A stretch of 64,000 nt of DNA, from NCBI RefSeq assembly GCF_900088535.1, contig NZ_LT578417.1, positions 1,860,001-1,924,000 of the forward strand, written 5' to 3'. Both the position numbers and the translations under genes were made by a program. This document shows, in pieces, positions 37,645 through 46,132 of this stretch. The stretch's first letter is position 1; each line of letters opens with the position of its first letter. This DNA comes from Cyanobium sp. NIES-981. GTDB taxonomy: Bacteria > Cyanobacteriota > Cyanobacteriia > PCC-6307 > Cyanobiaceae. The notes below the pieces were generated by a model that did no database searches, was not told where the DNA came from, and saw only the letters and a list, made by a program, of their open reading frames with translations.

Positions 37645-38067
37645 GTGAGCCAGCTCGCCCCTCCGCCGTCCCGCCAGCAGCTGCGCCTGCGCTCGATCGC
37701 CTGGTCGCTGGGGGCCGGCATCGCCGCCCTGCTGCTGGGCCTGCCGCTCGGTCTGGAGGCCGGCCTGCGGGCCGGCGGCTGCGGCGTGCTCTACGGCCTG
37801 CTGGCCTTCCACCTGCAGCGGGTCGACCCCGACGACAGCCATCTGCAGGCCGGCCTGGTGGGCGCCGTCTGCGGCATCCACAGCCTCGCCCTGCCCCCCC
37901 TGGCCCCCTGGCCGCTGCCGGCGCCTCTGCCCGCCGCGCTGGTGGCGGTTGCGCCAACTGTGATGATGGGCCTCGTTCGGGCATGGCTGCCGCTGATCGG
38001 CGCGGCCCTGCTGCTGCACGGAGGCCAGGTCCTGGTCCGGCGTCTGCGGCCGGAGAACGGGTCCTAG
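37645..38067 (+). CDS. Small hydrophobic membrane protein
   Basis: A 140-residue protein from GTG, divergent from the iron-sulfur/CNB gene. Nearly the whole length is hydrophobic, with four probable helices (~18-36, ~42-58, ~66-84, ~92-118) rich in Leu, Ala and Gly, and a short basic tail. No family is recognised. Forty bases later the SNF2 helicase begins on the same strand, so it may be co-transcribed. Confidence 0.65.
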   Translation: MSQLAPPPSRQQLRLRSIAWSLGAGIAALLLGLPLGLEAGLRAGGCGVLYGLLAFHLQRVDPDDSHLQAGLVGAVCGIHSLALPPLAPWPLPAPLPAALVAVAPTVMMGLVRAWLPLIGAALLLHGGQVLVRRLRPENGS

Positions 38068-38107
38068 CCGTTCCTCCCCGATCGTCCGCCGCGGTCCTGC
38101 CCGCCCC

Positions 38108-41100
38108 ATGAGCCTGCTGCACGCCACCTGGCTGTTTCCACCGGAAGGGGCGGGAGGACGGCTGTTCCTGTGGGCCGACACCTGGCGGGTGGCCGCCCCC
38201 ACCAGCCCGGGGCGGGACGCCCCGGAGCACCCCCTGGCCCTCGACGAGGACACCCTGGCCGAATGGCTGGATGACAACGGGCTCTGGGCCGAGGCCCTCC
38301 GCCCCGCCCGCGCCACCCTCACCCTGCCCAGCCGGCAGCAGGCGGTCCGCGGCCGCAGAAGCTCGGGCGGCAGCTGGAGCGGTCTGCCGCTGCAGGCGGG
38401 TGAACCGATCCCGAAGCAGCTGGAGTGGTGGCCCTGGCAGGTGACGGGCTGGGCCCTCGACCCCGCCAGTGCCGCCGAATGGCTCAGCCTGCTGCCCCTG
38501 GCCGGCGACCACCCGGAGATCGGCGATGACGTGCGCTGGTGGACCCACCTGCAGCGCTGGTCGCTCAGCCTGATCGCCCGCGGCCGCTGGCTGCCCCAGA
38601 TCGAGGAGGACAAGGCCCGCTGGCTGCCCCTGCTCAACCGGGAGGACGACCGGCGCCGCCTCGAGGAGCTCGCCACCGGCCTGCCCCAGGTGGCCACCTG
38701 TGCCCTGGCGGCGGGGCTGCAGGGGGATCCGGCCCTGGCCTGCCGCCGGCCGGGCAGCGGCCGGCTGCGGGTGGCCAGCCTGGTGGGGGCCCTGCTCGAT
38801 GGCCAGCTGCGGCAGGACTTCCGTCCCGACACCACCGGCCTGGATCCCCTGCTCGCGGCCTGGCAGAAGGCCCTCGGCAAGGGAGATGGCTCGCTGCCCC
38901 TCGATGAGGAGGAGCTGGAACGGCTCACCATCGCCACCCACCACTGGCGCGAGGGCGTGGCGGGCCGGGTGGCTCCGGCCCGCGCCTGCCTGGAGCTGTT
39001 CACTCCGGCGGAAGGGGACGAGCTGTGGGAGGTGAAGCTGAGCCTGCAGGCCGAGGCCGATCCCAGCCTGCGGGTGCCGGCCGCCGTGGCCTGGGCCGCC
39101 GGTGACCAGGGGCTGCAGCTGGGGGAGGTGGCCGTGCCCCAGCCGAGCGAGCTGCTGCTGGAAGGCCTGGGCCGGGCCCTCACGGTGTTCGATCCGATCC
39201 TGCGGGGGCTCGACTCCGCCACGCCGGAGACCATGCAGCTCACCCCGGCGGAAGCCTTCGTGCTGGTGCGCACCGCCGCCGCCCAGCTGCGGGATGTCGG
39301 GGTGGGCGTGGTGCTGCCCGCCAGCCTGGCCGGTGGCCTGGCCAGCCGGCTGGGCCTTGCGATCACGGCCGAACTGCCGGCCAACTCCCGGGGCTTCACC
39401 CTCGGCGAGGGCCTCGACTGGAGCTGGGAGTTCATGATCGGCGGGGTCACCCTCACCCTGCGGGACCTCGAGAAACTCGCCGCCAAGCGCAGTCCGCTGG
39501 TGCAGCACAAGGGGGCCTGGATCGAGCTGCGGCCCAACGACCAGCGCAATGCCGAACGCTTCTGCGCCGCCGACCCGGGCCTGAGCCTCGACGACGCCCT
39601 GCGGCTCACCGCCACCGAGGGCGACACGTTCCACCGGCTGCCGGTGCACGCCTTCACGGCCGGCCCGCGGCTGCAGGCGGTGCTGGAGCAGTACCACCAG
39701 CAGAAGCCCCCCGACCCCCTGCCGGCACCGCCGGGCTTCGCCGGCCAGCTGCGGCCCTACCAGGAGCGCGGCCTGGGCTGGCTGGCCTTCCTGCACCGCT
39801 TCGACCAGGGGGCCTGCCTGGCCGACGACATGGGCCTGGGCAAGACGATCCAGCTGCTGGCCTTCCTGCAGCACCTCAAGGCCGAGGGGGAACTGAAGCG
39901 GCCGGTGCTGCTGGTGGCCCCCACCTCGGTGCTCACCAACTGGAAGCGGGAGGCGGCCGCCTTCACGCCGGAGCTCGGCGTGCGGGAGCACTACGGCCCG
40001 CGGCGGCCCAGCAGCGAGGCCGCCCTGAAGAAGGCCCTCAAGGGGGTGGACCTGGTGCTCACCAGCTACGGCCTGCTGCAGCGCGACAGCGAACTGCTGG
40101 AGGCGATCGACTGGCAGGGCGTGGTGATCGACGAGGCCCAGGCGATCAAGAATCCCAGCGCCAAGCAGTCGATGGCGGCCCGCGACCTGGGGCGGCCGGG
40201 CAAGGGCAGCCGTTTTCGCATCGCCCTCACCGGCACCCCGGTGGAGAACCGGGTGAGCGAGCTCTGGGCCCTGATGGATTTCCTCAACCCCCGGGTGCTG
40301 GGCGACGAGGGCTTCTTCCACCAGCGCTACCGGCTGCCGATCGAGCGCTACGGCGACATGGCCTCCCTGCGGGATCTGAAGGCCCGCGTGGGCCCCTTCC
40401 TGCTGCGGCGGCTCAAGACCGACAAATCGATCATCTCCGACCTGCCCGAGAAGGTGGAGCTGAGCGAGTGGGTGACCCTCTCGCCGGAGCAGAAGAAGCT
40501 CTACAGCCGCACGGTGGACGACAGCCTTGAGGCCATCGCCCGCTCCCCCCTCGGTCAGAAGCACGGCCAGGTGCTGGCCCTGCTCACCAAGCTCAAGCAG
40601 ATCTGCAACCACCCCGCCCTGGCCCTGGGCGAGGGGGCCGAGGCGGCCTCCAGCGCCGGGCCCGCCAGCTTCGCCGCCCGCAGCGCCAAGGTGCAGCGGC
40701 TGGAGGAGATCCTCGAGGAGGTGATCGAGGCCGGCGACCGGGCCCTGCTGTTCACCCAGTTCGCCGAGTGGGGCCTGCTGCTCCAGGCCCATCTGCAGAA
40801 GCGCTGGCGCCAGGAGGTGCCCTTTCTCTACGGCAGCACCAGCAAGACGGAGCGCCAGGCGATGGTGGACCGCTTCCAGGAGGATCCCCGCGGGCCCCAG
40901 CTGTTCCTGCTCTCGCTCAAGGCGGGCGGGGTGGGGCTCAACCTCACCCGCGCCAGCCACGTGTTCCACATCGACCGCTGGTGGAACCCCGCCGTGGAGA
41001 ACCAGGCCACCGACCGCGCCTACCGCATCGGCCAGCAGAAGCGGGTGATGGTGCACAAGTTCATCACCAGCGGCTCGGTGGAGGAGAAGGTGGACCGGAT

Positions 41101-41209
41101 GATCCGGGAGAAGTCGAAGCTGGCCGAGGAGATCGTGGGCTCCGGCGAAGACTGGCTGGGGGGCCTCGATGTGGGGCAGCTCAAGGACCTGGTGGCCCTC
41201 GAGGAGTAG
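38108..41209 (+). CDS. SNF2-family DEAD/DEAH-type helicase
   Basis: A 1033-residue Swi2/Snf2 ATPase. The Walker A region LADDMGLGKTIQLLAF is at ~573-590, the DEAQ box in VVIDEAQAIKNP at ~674-677, LTGTPVENRVSELWALMDFL is motif III, and the C-terminal helicase lobe has SLKAGGVGLNLTRA, WWNPAVENQATDRAYRIGQ. The first ~500 residues are the helicase-associated N-terminal region typical of bacterial SNF2 proteins paired with SWIM-domain proteins. The substrate is presumably DNA or a DNA-protein complex. It heads an operon with the ceramidase-like and SWIM genes. Confidence 0.95.
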   Translation: MSLLHATWLFPPEGAGGRLFLWADTWRVAAPTSPGRDAPEHPLALDEDTLAEWLDDNGLWAEALRPARATLTLPSRQQAVRGRRSSGGSWSGLPLQAGEPIPKQLEWWPWQVTGWALDPASAAEWLSLLPLAGDHPEIGDDVRWWTHLQRWSLSLIARGRWLPQIEEDKARWLPLLNREDDRRRLEELATGLPQVATCALAAGLQGDPALACRRPGSGRLRVASLVGALLDGQLRQDFRPDTTGLDPLLAAWQKALGKGDGSLPLDEEELERLTIATHHWREGVAGRVAPARACLELFTPAEGDELWEVKLSLQAEADPSLRVPAAVAWAAGDQGLQLGEVAVPQPSELLLEGLGRALTVFDPILRGLDSATPETMQLTPAEAFVLVRTAAAQLRDVGVGVVLPASLAGGLASRLGLAITAELPANSRGFTLGEGLDWSWEFMIGGVTLTLRDLEKLAAKRSPLVQHKGAWIELRPNDQRNAERFCAADPGLSLDDALRLTATEGDTFHRLPVHAFTAGPRLQAVLEQYHQQKPPDPLPAPPGFAGQLRPYQERGLGWLAFLHRFDQGACLADDMGLGKTIQLLAFLQHLKAEGELKRPVLLVAPTSVLTNWKREAAAFTPELGVREHYGPRRPSSEAALKKALKGVDLVLTSYGLLQRDSELLEAIDWQGVVIDEAQAIKNPSAKQSMAARDLGRPGKGSRFRIALTGTPVENRVSELWALMDFLNPRVLGDEGFFHQRYRLPIERYGDMASLRDLKARVGPFLLRRLKTDKSIISDLPEKVELSEWVTLSPEQKKLYSRTVDDSLEAIARSPLGQKHGQVLALLTKLKQICNHPALALGEGAEAASSAGPASFAARSAKVQRLEEILEEVIEAGDRALLFTQFAEWGLLLQAHLQKRWRQEVPFLYGSTSKTERQAMVDRFQEDPRGPQLFLLSLKAGGVGLNLTRASHVFHIDRWWNPAVENQATDRAYRIGQQKRVMVHKFITSGSVEEKVDRMIREKSKLAEEIVGSGEDWLGGLDVGQLKDLVALEE

Positions 41210-41222
41210 GGAGGCGGTCGGC

Positions 41223-41891
41223 ATGGACCTCGACCTCTACTGCGAGCGGCTGGGGCCAGGACTGCTGGCCGAGCCGGTGAACGCCCTCACCAACGCCGGC
41301 TTCTTCCTGGCCGCCTGGTGGATCTGGCGACGGGCGCCGCTGCGCCGGGGGCGGGTCGATCGCGGCATGGCGGTGCTGGTGGCGCTGGTGGTGGCCATCG
41401 GCGTGGGCAGCACCCTGTTCCACACCACCGCCAGCCGCTGGGCCCTGGTGGCCGACGTGCTGCCGATCCTGCTGTTTCAGCTTGTCTTCCTCTGGCTCTA
41501 TCTGCGGCGGCGGTGGCGTCTGGCGATCCCGCCGGCGCTGGGCCTGGTCGCGCTGTTCGCGGCGGCCACCCTGGTGAGCCGCTCCTGGCCCCAGCTCGTC
41601 AATGGGTCCCTCGCCTACGCGCCCAGCCTGCTGGTGTTGCTGCTGCTGGGCTGGCGGGAGAGGGGTCTGCGGCCCGGGGGCAGTCGGAGCTGGCCCTCCC
41701 TGCTCGTGGCCGGCGCCGTCTTCGCCGTGTCTCTCACCCTGCGCAGCGTGGATCCGCTGGTGTGCCCCTGGCTGCCGCTGGGCACCCATCCGGCCTGGCA
41801 TCTGCTCAATGCCGTGGTGCTGGCGCTGGCCTGCCGCTCCCTGATGGGTCCGTCGCCCGGGCCACCGGAACAGGGCATACTCAGCCCATGA
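41223..41891 (+). CDS. Ceramidase-family membrane hydrolase
   Basis: A 222-residue multi-pass protein of the alkaline ceramidase/adiponectin-receptor-like hydrolase family. The zinc and catalytic pattern is visible: Ser63-x3-His67 (GVGSTLFHT), Asp78 (ADVLPI) and a C-terminal HPAWH. The N-terminal MDLDLYCER is typical of bacterial members. It may hydrolyse an amide-linked lipid in the membrane. The true start is the ATG at 41223, 13 bases after the helicase stop; the end overlaps the SWIM gene start by 4 bases (ATGA). Confidence 0.88.
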   Translation: MDLDLYCERLGPGLLAEPVNALTNAGFFLAAWWIWRRAPLRRGRVDRGMAVLVALVVAIGVGSTLFHTTASRWALVADVLPILLFQLVFLWLYLRRRWRLAIPPALGLVALFAAATLVSRSWPQLVNGSLAYAPSLLVLLLLGWRERGLRPGGSRSWPSLLVAGAVFAVSLTLRSVDPLVCPWLPLGTHPAWHLLNAVVLALACRSLMGPSPGPPEQGILSP

Positions 41892-42793
41892 CCGTGAGCC
41901 CCATCACCACCCAGCTCGGCGATGAAGGCCTGAGCCAGCAGCCGTGGTGGGTGGACCAGTGGATGGAGTTGATCAACTCCTACCGCTACAAGAAACGGCT
42001 GGAGCGCGCCTGGGACTATGCCCGCTCCGGCAATGTCACCTCGATCCGCTTCGAGGGCCGCCGGGTGCACGCCCGGGTGCAGGGGAGCCGCCCCGATCCC
42101 TACAAGGTGAAGCTCTGGCTGGACGTGCTCAACGATGACGACTGGGGCTTCGTGCTCGAGGCCCTGAGTCAGAAGGCGCGCTGGTCGGCCCAGCTGCTGG
42201 CGGGGGTGATGCCCGAGGACATCGAACGGGCCTTCGCCGCCAGCGGCAAGCGGCTCTTCCCGTTCAAGCTGCAGGAGGTGCGCAGTGAGTGCACCTGCCC
42301 GGACAAGACCAACCCCTGCAAGCACGTCAGCGCCGTGTTCTACCTGATGGGGGAGCGCTTCAGCGAAGACCCCTTCGTGCTGTTCCAGCTGCGGGGGCGC
42401 TCCCGGGCCCAGCTGCTGGCCGATCTGGCCAAGCGGCGCCGCAAGGTGCTGGCCAAGCAGGCCCGCTCCCGCGGCGGCGGCCCGGACAAGGCCGCTCCCG
42501 CCCATCCGGTGCATGCCGCCATCCTCGATCCCAGCCGCTGGTGGCGCTACGACGCCGCCCTGCCGCCGGATCTGGTGGTGATCACCCCTGCCATGGAGGG
42601 CGACACCGGCCTGGATGCGGCCGGGCCGTTGCCCCTGGCGGAGGAGCCCCGCTTCCCCGAGGCCAACCGCCTGTTCCTGGAGCATCTCCAGGACCACAGC
42701 CGTGCGCGCGCTGCCCTGGCCATGGCGCGGGCGATGGGCAACGGCGATGGCGAGCAGGCGGCGGTGGCACAGACGGCGGTGGCGGGCACCTGA
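41888..42793 (+). CDS. SWIM zinc-finger protein
   Basis: A 301-residue protein with the SWIM signature CxC...CKH in ECTCPDKTNPCKHVSAVFY (~135-153), a zinc-binding fold for DNA or protein contact. SWIM proteins commonly partner bacterial SNF2 helicases, which matches this operon. The N-terminal WWVDQWMELINSYRYKKRLERAWDYARSG (first 20 residues of that block are most conserved) recurs in the family. The start overlaps the ceramidase stop. The C-terminal ~60 residues are Ala-rich and variable. Confidence 0.9.
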   Translation: MTVSPITTQLGDEGLSQQPWWVDQWMELINSYRYKKRLERAWDYARSGNVTSIRFEGRRVHARVQGSRPDPYKVKLWLDVLNDDDWGFVLEALSQKARWSAQLLAGVMPEDIERAFAASGKRLFPFKLQEVRSECTCPDKTNPCKHVSAVFYLMGERFSEDPFVLFQLRGRSRAQLLADLAKRRRKVLAKQARSRGGGPDKAAPAHPVHAAILDPSRWWRYDAALPPDLVVITPAMEGDTGLDAAGPLPLAEEPRFPEANRLFLEHLQDHSRARAALAMARAMGNGDGEQAAVAQTAVAGT

Positions 42794-42811
42794 TCGCGGC
42801 CGCCGCCGGCT

Positions 42812-43489
42812 TCAGACCGCGCTGCGGCCGGCGGCCGGCCTGAGGGCAAGCAGCGTCGGGCTGAGGCGCAGCCCCCCTTCGGCCGAGGCCTCCACCCCGA
42901 TCAGCCCCGCCTGACGCCACTTGGAGAGCAGCCGCGTCACGGTGACGCGGGTGTGGCCGATCAGACCGGCGATCCGCTCGTGGGTGAGCCGCAGCGGCAG
43001 ATCCACCCAGGCGCCGCAGCGCCGGCCCAGCCGTTCCGCCAGCAGTTGCAGCAGCGCCAGCAGCCGCTGCTCGGCGTCGTCCAGATGGCGCACCAGCAGC
43101 AGCGCAACGGTCCAGTCGTTGAGGCTGGCCGCGCCAGCTGGCGGCACCCCCGCCGCCGCCGCCACCAGCACCACAGGGGTGAGGGCCTCGAGATGCAGCC
43201 GGGCGCGACGGAGCAGGTCGAGGGGCAGATGGTCACCGCCACAGAGGAAACCCAGCGTCACCACCCGCTCGGGGCCCAGGTCCCAGGGTGCGCATGAACC
43301 GGGAGCGATCTCCCCAGGCTCGCTGACAGCCACCCGGAGCAGGCCGGCCTGCACCACGAAGCTCGCACAACGGAGGAGGGCCGTTTCGTCGAGGAGGAGG
43401 GTGTGCCCAGCCGCGATGTGCAGGGGAGGCTGGCTGGGCGGGAAGGGGAGGGTGCCGGCGGGGATGACGCTGAGCGCGTCAGTCGACAT
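42812..43489 (-). CDS. Crp/Fnr-family transcriptional regulator
   Basis: A 225-residue protein with a beta-roll sensor domain (~25-110) and a C-terminal winged helix-turn-helix (LPLRLTHERIAGLIGHTRVTVTRLLSKW). The beta-roll lacks an obvious cAMP-binding cassette, and no Fe-S Cys cluster is seen, so a non-cAMP effector is likely. Its start overlaps the last ABC ATPase gene by 11 bases, so it is the distal gene of the nitrate-type transporter operon. It may be a local nitrogen or carbon regulator; NtcA itself would be encoded elsewhere. Confidence 0.88.
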   Translation of the reverse strand: MSTDALSVIPAGTLPFPPSQPPLHIAAGHTLLLDETALLRCASFVVQAGLLRVAVSEPGEIAPGSCAPWDLGPERVVTLGFLCGGDHLPLDLLRRARLHLEALTPVVLVAAAAGVPPAGAASLNDWTVALLLVRHLDDAEQRLLALLQLLAERLGRRCGAWVDLPLRLTHERIAGLIGHTRVTVTRLLSKWRQAGLIGVEASAEGGLRLSPTLLALRPAAGRSAV

Positions 43490-44288
43490 CGTGGGCGTGG
43501 CGGCGGAAGAGGAAATCCATGGCGTGGTTGCGCAGCTGGGCGTAGCGCGGATCCTCCTGGATCGATTCGTAGCGGCGGGGGCGCTCGAACGGCACCGGCA
43601 GAATCTCGCCGATGGTGGCGGCAGGCCCGTTGGTCATCATCACGATGCGGTCCGCCAGGAAGAGCGCCTCATCGATGTCGTGGGTGATCATCAGCACCGT
43701 GGGGCGATTCACCCGCCACACCGCCAGCAGCTCCTCCTGCAGCTCCTCCTTGGTGATCGCATCGAGGGCACCGAAGGGCTCATCGAGCACCAGCACCGCC
43801 GGGTTCACGGCCAGGGCGCGGGCGATCGCCACCCGTTGCCGCATGCCACCGGAGAGCTGGGGGGGACGCTTGTCCCGGGAGTCGAGCAGGTGCACCATCG
43901 CCAGGTGATGCTCCACCACCTGGGCGCGGCTGGCCCTGGGCAACTCCGGCCGCGCCGCCTTCACCGCCAGCTCCACGTTCTCCCACACCGTTTTCCAGGG
44001 AAGGAGCGAGTAGTTCTGGAACACCACCATCCGGTCGGGGCCGGGGCGTTCGATCACCTCACCGTGCAGGGTGACGCGACCATGGCTGGGACGCAGGAAT
44101 CCCGACACCATGTTGAGCAGGGTGCTCTTGCCACAGCCGGAGTGGCCGATCACGCAGAGGAACTCCCCCTCGTTCACGCTCAGATTGATGTCGCGCAGGG
44201 CTTCGAACGGGCCGCGCGGGGTGGGGAACACCTGGCCCACGGCCTCGAACTCCAGGAAGCCCCGGCGGGGATCAGATGTGGTTGCCAT
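43479..44288 (-). CDS. nrtD: Nitrate-type ABC transporter ATPase (NrtD-like)
   Basis: A 269-residue ABC ATPase: Walker [10 protein letters not shown], signature LSGGMRQR, Walker [14 protein letters not shown] and switch His in THDIDEA. It is closest to the NrtD/CmpD class of the NrtABCD/CmpABCD family. The ATG at 44288 ([11 protein letters not shown]) was chosen; longer upstream reading is low-complexity. The 128-base gap before it, unusual in this operon, may once have held the missing C-terminal part of NrtC. Confidence 0.85.
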   Translation of the reverse strand: MATTSDPRRGFLEFEAVGQVFPTPRGPFEALRDINLSVNEGEFLCVIGHSGCGKSTLLNMVSGFLRPSHGRVTLHGEVIERPGPDRMVVFQNYSLLPWKTVWENVELAVKAARPELPRASRAQVVEHHLAMVHLLDSRDKRPPQLSGGMRQRVAIARALAVNPAVLVLDEPFGALDAITKEELQEELLAVWRVNRPTVLMITHDIDEALFLADRIVMMTNGPAATIGEILPVPFERPRRYESIQEDPRYAQLRNHAMDFLFRRHAHDVD

Positions 44289-44416
44289 GGCAGCGGACAC
44301 GACGGGTGGAGGGGAGGGTGCAGGGGAAGGTGGACGGGAAGGAGATGCGGAAGAACTGGGGGAACGGCCGTGGCGGGGCTGGATCCGGAGAGGCATGGTC
44401 CGAACAGGGCGGCGAG

Positions 44417-45232
44417 TTACTGCGGGCGTGGCGGAGCTGTCCTCAGGCGGCGCTGCTCCTGGAGGAAATGGATCAGTTCGGCGCGAAGGTGGTAGTAATC
44501 GGGATGGCCCATCACGTCGAGGCGATCGCGCGGCCGCGGCAGGGGCACCTCGAGAATCCGGCCGATGCGGGCCCGGGGCCCATTGCTGAGCATCACCACC
44601 CGGTCGGAGAGCAGCAGCGCCTCGTCCACGTCGTGGGTCACCATCACGGCGGTGAGGCCCGATTCCTGGCACACCTGCATCAGCTGCTGCTGCAGATTGC
44701 CGCGGGTGAGGGCATCGAGGGCACCGAAGGGCTCATCGAGCAGCAGCAGCCGGGGGCGGATCGCCAGGGCCCGGGCAATGGCCACCCGCTGCCGCATGCC
44801 TCCGGAGAGCTCCGAGGGGAAGCGGTCCGCCGCCTGGGTGAGGCCCACGGCCTGGATGTTGCGTTCCACGATGGCGCGGCGTTCCGCCGGCGTGGCTGCG
44901 GCCATCACGGCATTCACCGCCAGGGCGATGTTCTGCCGCACAGTTTTCCAGGGCAGAAGTGAGTAGTTCTGGAATACCACCATCCGATCGGGGCCGGGTT
45001 CGCTCACCTCGCGCCCGTTCATCAGGATGCCGCCCTTGCTCGCCTGGTTCAGGCCGGCGAGCAGGTTGAGCAGGGTGCTCTTGCCACAGCCGGAGTGGCC
45101 GATCAGGGAGACGAATTCGCCTTCGGCAATGTCGAGATCAATGTTCTCGAGAGCCACGTAGTGGCCGCCCCCGTCGAGGGGGAACACCTGGGTGACGGCA
45201 TCCACCGTGACCAGGCCTGCAGCGGTGACCAC
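44417..45232 (-). CDS. nrtC: Nitrate-type ABC transporter ATPase (NrtC-like, no regulatory domain)
   Basis: A 271-residue ABC ATPase with [17 protein letters not shown] and [13 protein letters not shown]. It aligns with the N-terminal ATPase half of NrtC/CmpC, but it stops after ~270 residues; classical NrtC and CmpC have a further ~380-residue solute-binding-like regulatory domain, absent here. It starts at GTG one base after the permease stop. Without that domain, the usual ammonium-linked inhibition of transport is expected to be lost or rerouted. Confidence 0.85.
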   Translation of the reverse strand: MVTAAGLVTVDAVTQVFPLDGGGHYVALENIDLDIAEGEFVSLIGHSGCGKSTLLNLLAGLNQASKGGILMNGREVSEPGPDRMVVFQNYSLLPWKTVRQNIALAVNAVMAAATPAERRAIVERNIQAVGLTQAADRFPSELSGGMRQRVAIARALAIRPRLLLLDEPFGALDALTRGNLQQQLMQVCQESGLTAVMVTHDVDEALLLSDRVVMLSNGPRARIGRILEVPLPRPRDRLDVMGHPDYYHLRAELIHFLQEQRRLRTAPPRPQ

Positions 45233-45233
45233 C

Positions 45234-46070
45234 TCAGTTGGCTCCCTTGCTCACCTTGGAGCCCACGAAGGCCACCAGCCGATCCAGGGCCAGCCCCACG
45301 ATGCCCACATACACGATGGCCAGAATGATCTGACTGGCGCTGGAGTCACCGCCGGCGTTGTAGGCGTCCCAGATGAAATAGCCAATGCCCCCATCCGCCT
45401 TGAGCATCTCGGCAGCCACGATCGCCAGCCAGGCCAGGCCCACAGCAATTCTCAACCCGGTGAACACATAGGGAACGGTGGCCGGAATCACGATGTTCTG
45501 AATGTAATCCGACTTGCGCAGCCGCAACACACGGGCCACGTTGGTGTAATCCTGGGGAATCTGGCGGATACCGACCGCCGTGTTGATGATGATCGGCCAG
45601 ATCGCCGTGATGAAGATCACGAACACGGCCGAGGTGTTGGCATCCTGAAACACCATCAGCGAAATCGGGAACCAGGCCAGCGGCGGCACCGTGCGCAGCA
45701 CCTGGATCACGGGATCGAAACCCTGGCCGATGAACCGGTTCATGCCGAGCAGCCCGCCGATGGCGATGCCCACCACGGCGGAAAGCCCATAGCCGAGGGC
45801 GACCCGCTGCAGCGAGATCAGGATCTGCAGGCCCAGCCCCTTGCTGGTGCCACCATCGTCATAGAAGGGCTGACTGATGTACGGATCCCACGTATCCACG
45901 ATCACGTTCACCGGCCCTGGCAGCCGGGCGGCACCCAGCAGCAGCGAGAGCAGCTGCCACGCCAGCAGGAAGGAGCCGATGCAGAGCAGATAGGGAACCA
46001 CCTGGGGCAGGCCCGGCAGAAGCCTCCGCAACCGCGAACGGCTCCGGGGCGGTGAGGCGGTGAGGGTCAT
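45234..46070 (-). CDS. nrtB: Nitrate-type ABC transporter permease
   Basis: An inner-membrane permease of the NrtB/CmpB/CynB class, about 278 residues, with six predicted helices and the EAA loop (AAEMLKADGGIG) near residue 210. The N-terminus is basic (PPRSRSRLRR). I used ATG 46070; ATG 46085 adds five residues and is equally possible. Products of the flanking genes complete a binding-protein-dependent uptake system for an oxyanion. Confidence 0.88.
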   Translation of the reverse strand: MTLTASPPRSRSRLRRLLPGLPQVVPYLLCIGSFLLAWQLLSLLLGAARLPGPVNVIVDTWDPYISQPFYDDGGTSKGLGLQILISLQRVALGYGLSAVVGIAIGGLLGMNRFIGQGFDPVIQVLRTVPPLAWFPISLMVFQDANTSAVFVIFITAIWPIIINTAVGIRQIPQDYTNVARVLRLRKSDYIQNIVIPATVPYVFTGLRIAVGLAWLAIVAAEMLKADGGIGYFIWDAYNAGGDSSASQIILAIVYVGIVGLALDRLVAFVGSKVSKGAN

Positions 46071-46132
46071 CGCGACAACATGCAAGAGGAATGGGTGGTC
46101 GCCGCCCGGGGTAAGCGACGACCGAGGGGAGT

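Noticed and set aside
37559-41224. A 1221-codon open frame antisense to the SNF2 helicase
   Set aside because: GC-rich codons on the coding strand leave long open frames opposite; the Gly/Gln/His/Leu-rich reading has no motifs and the sense strand encodes a clear helicase.
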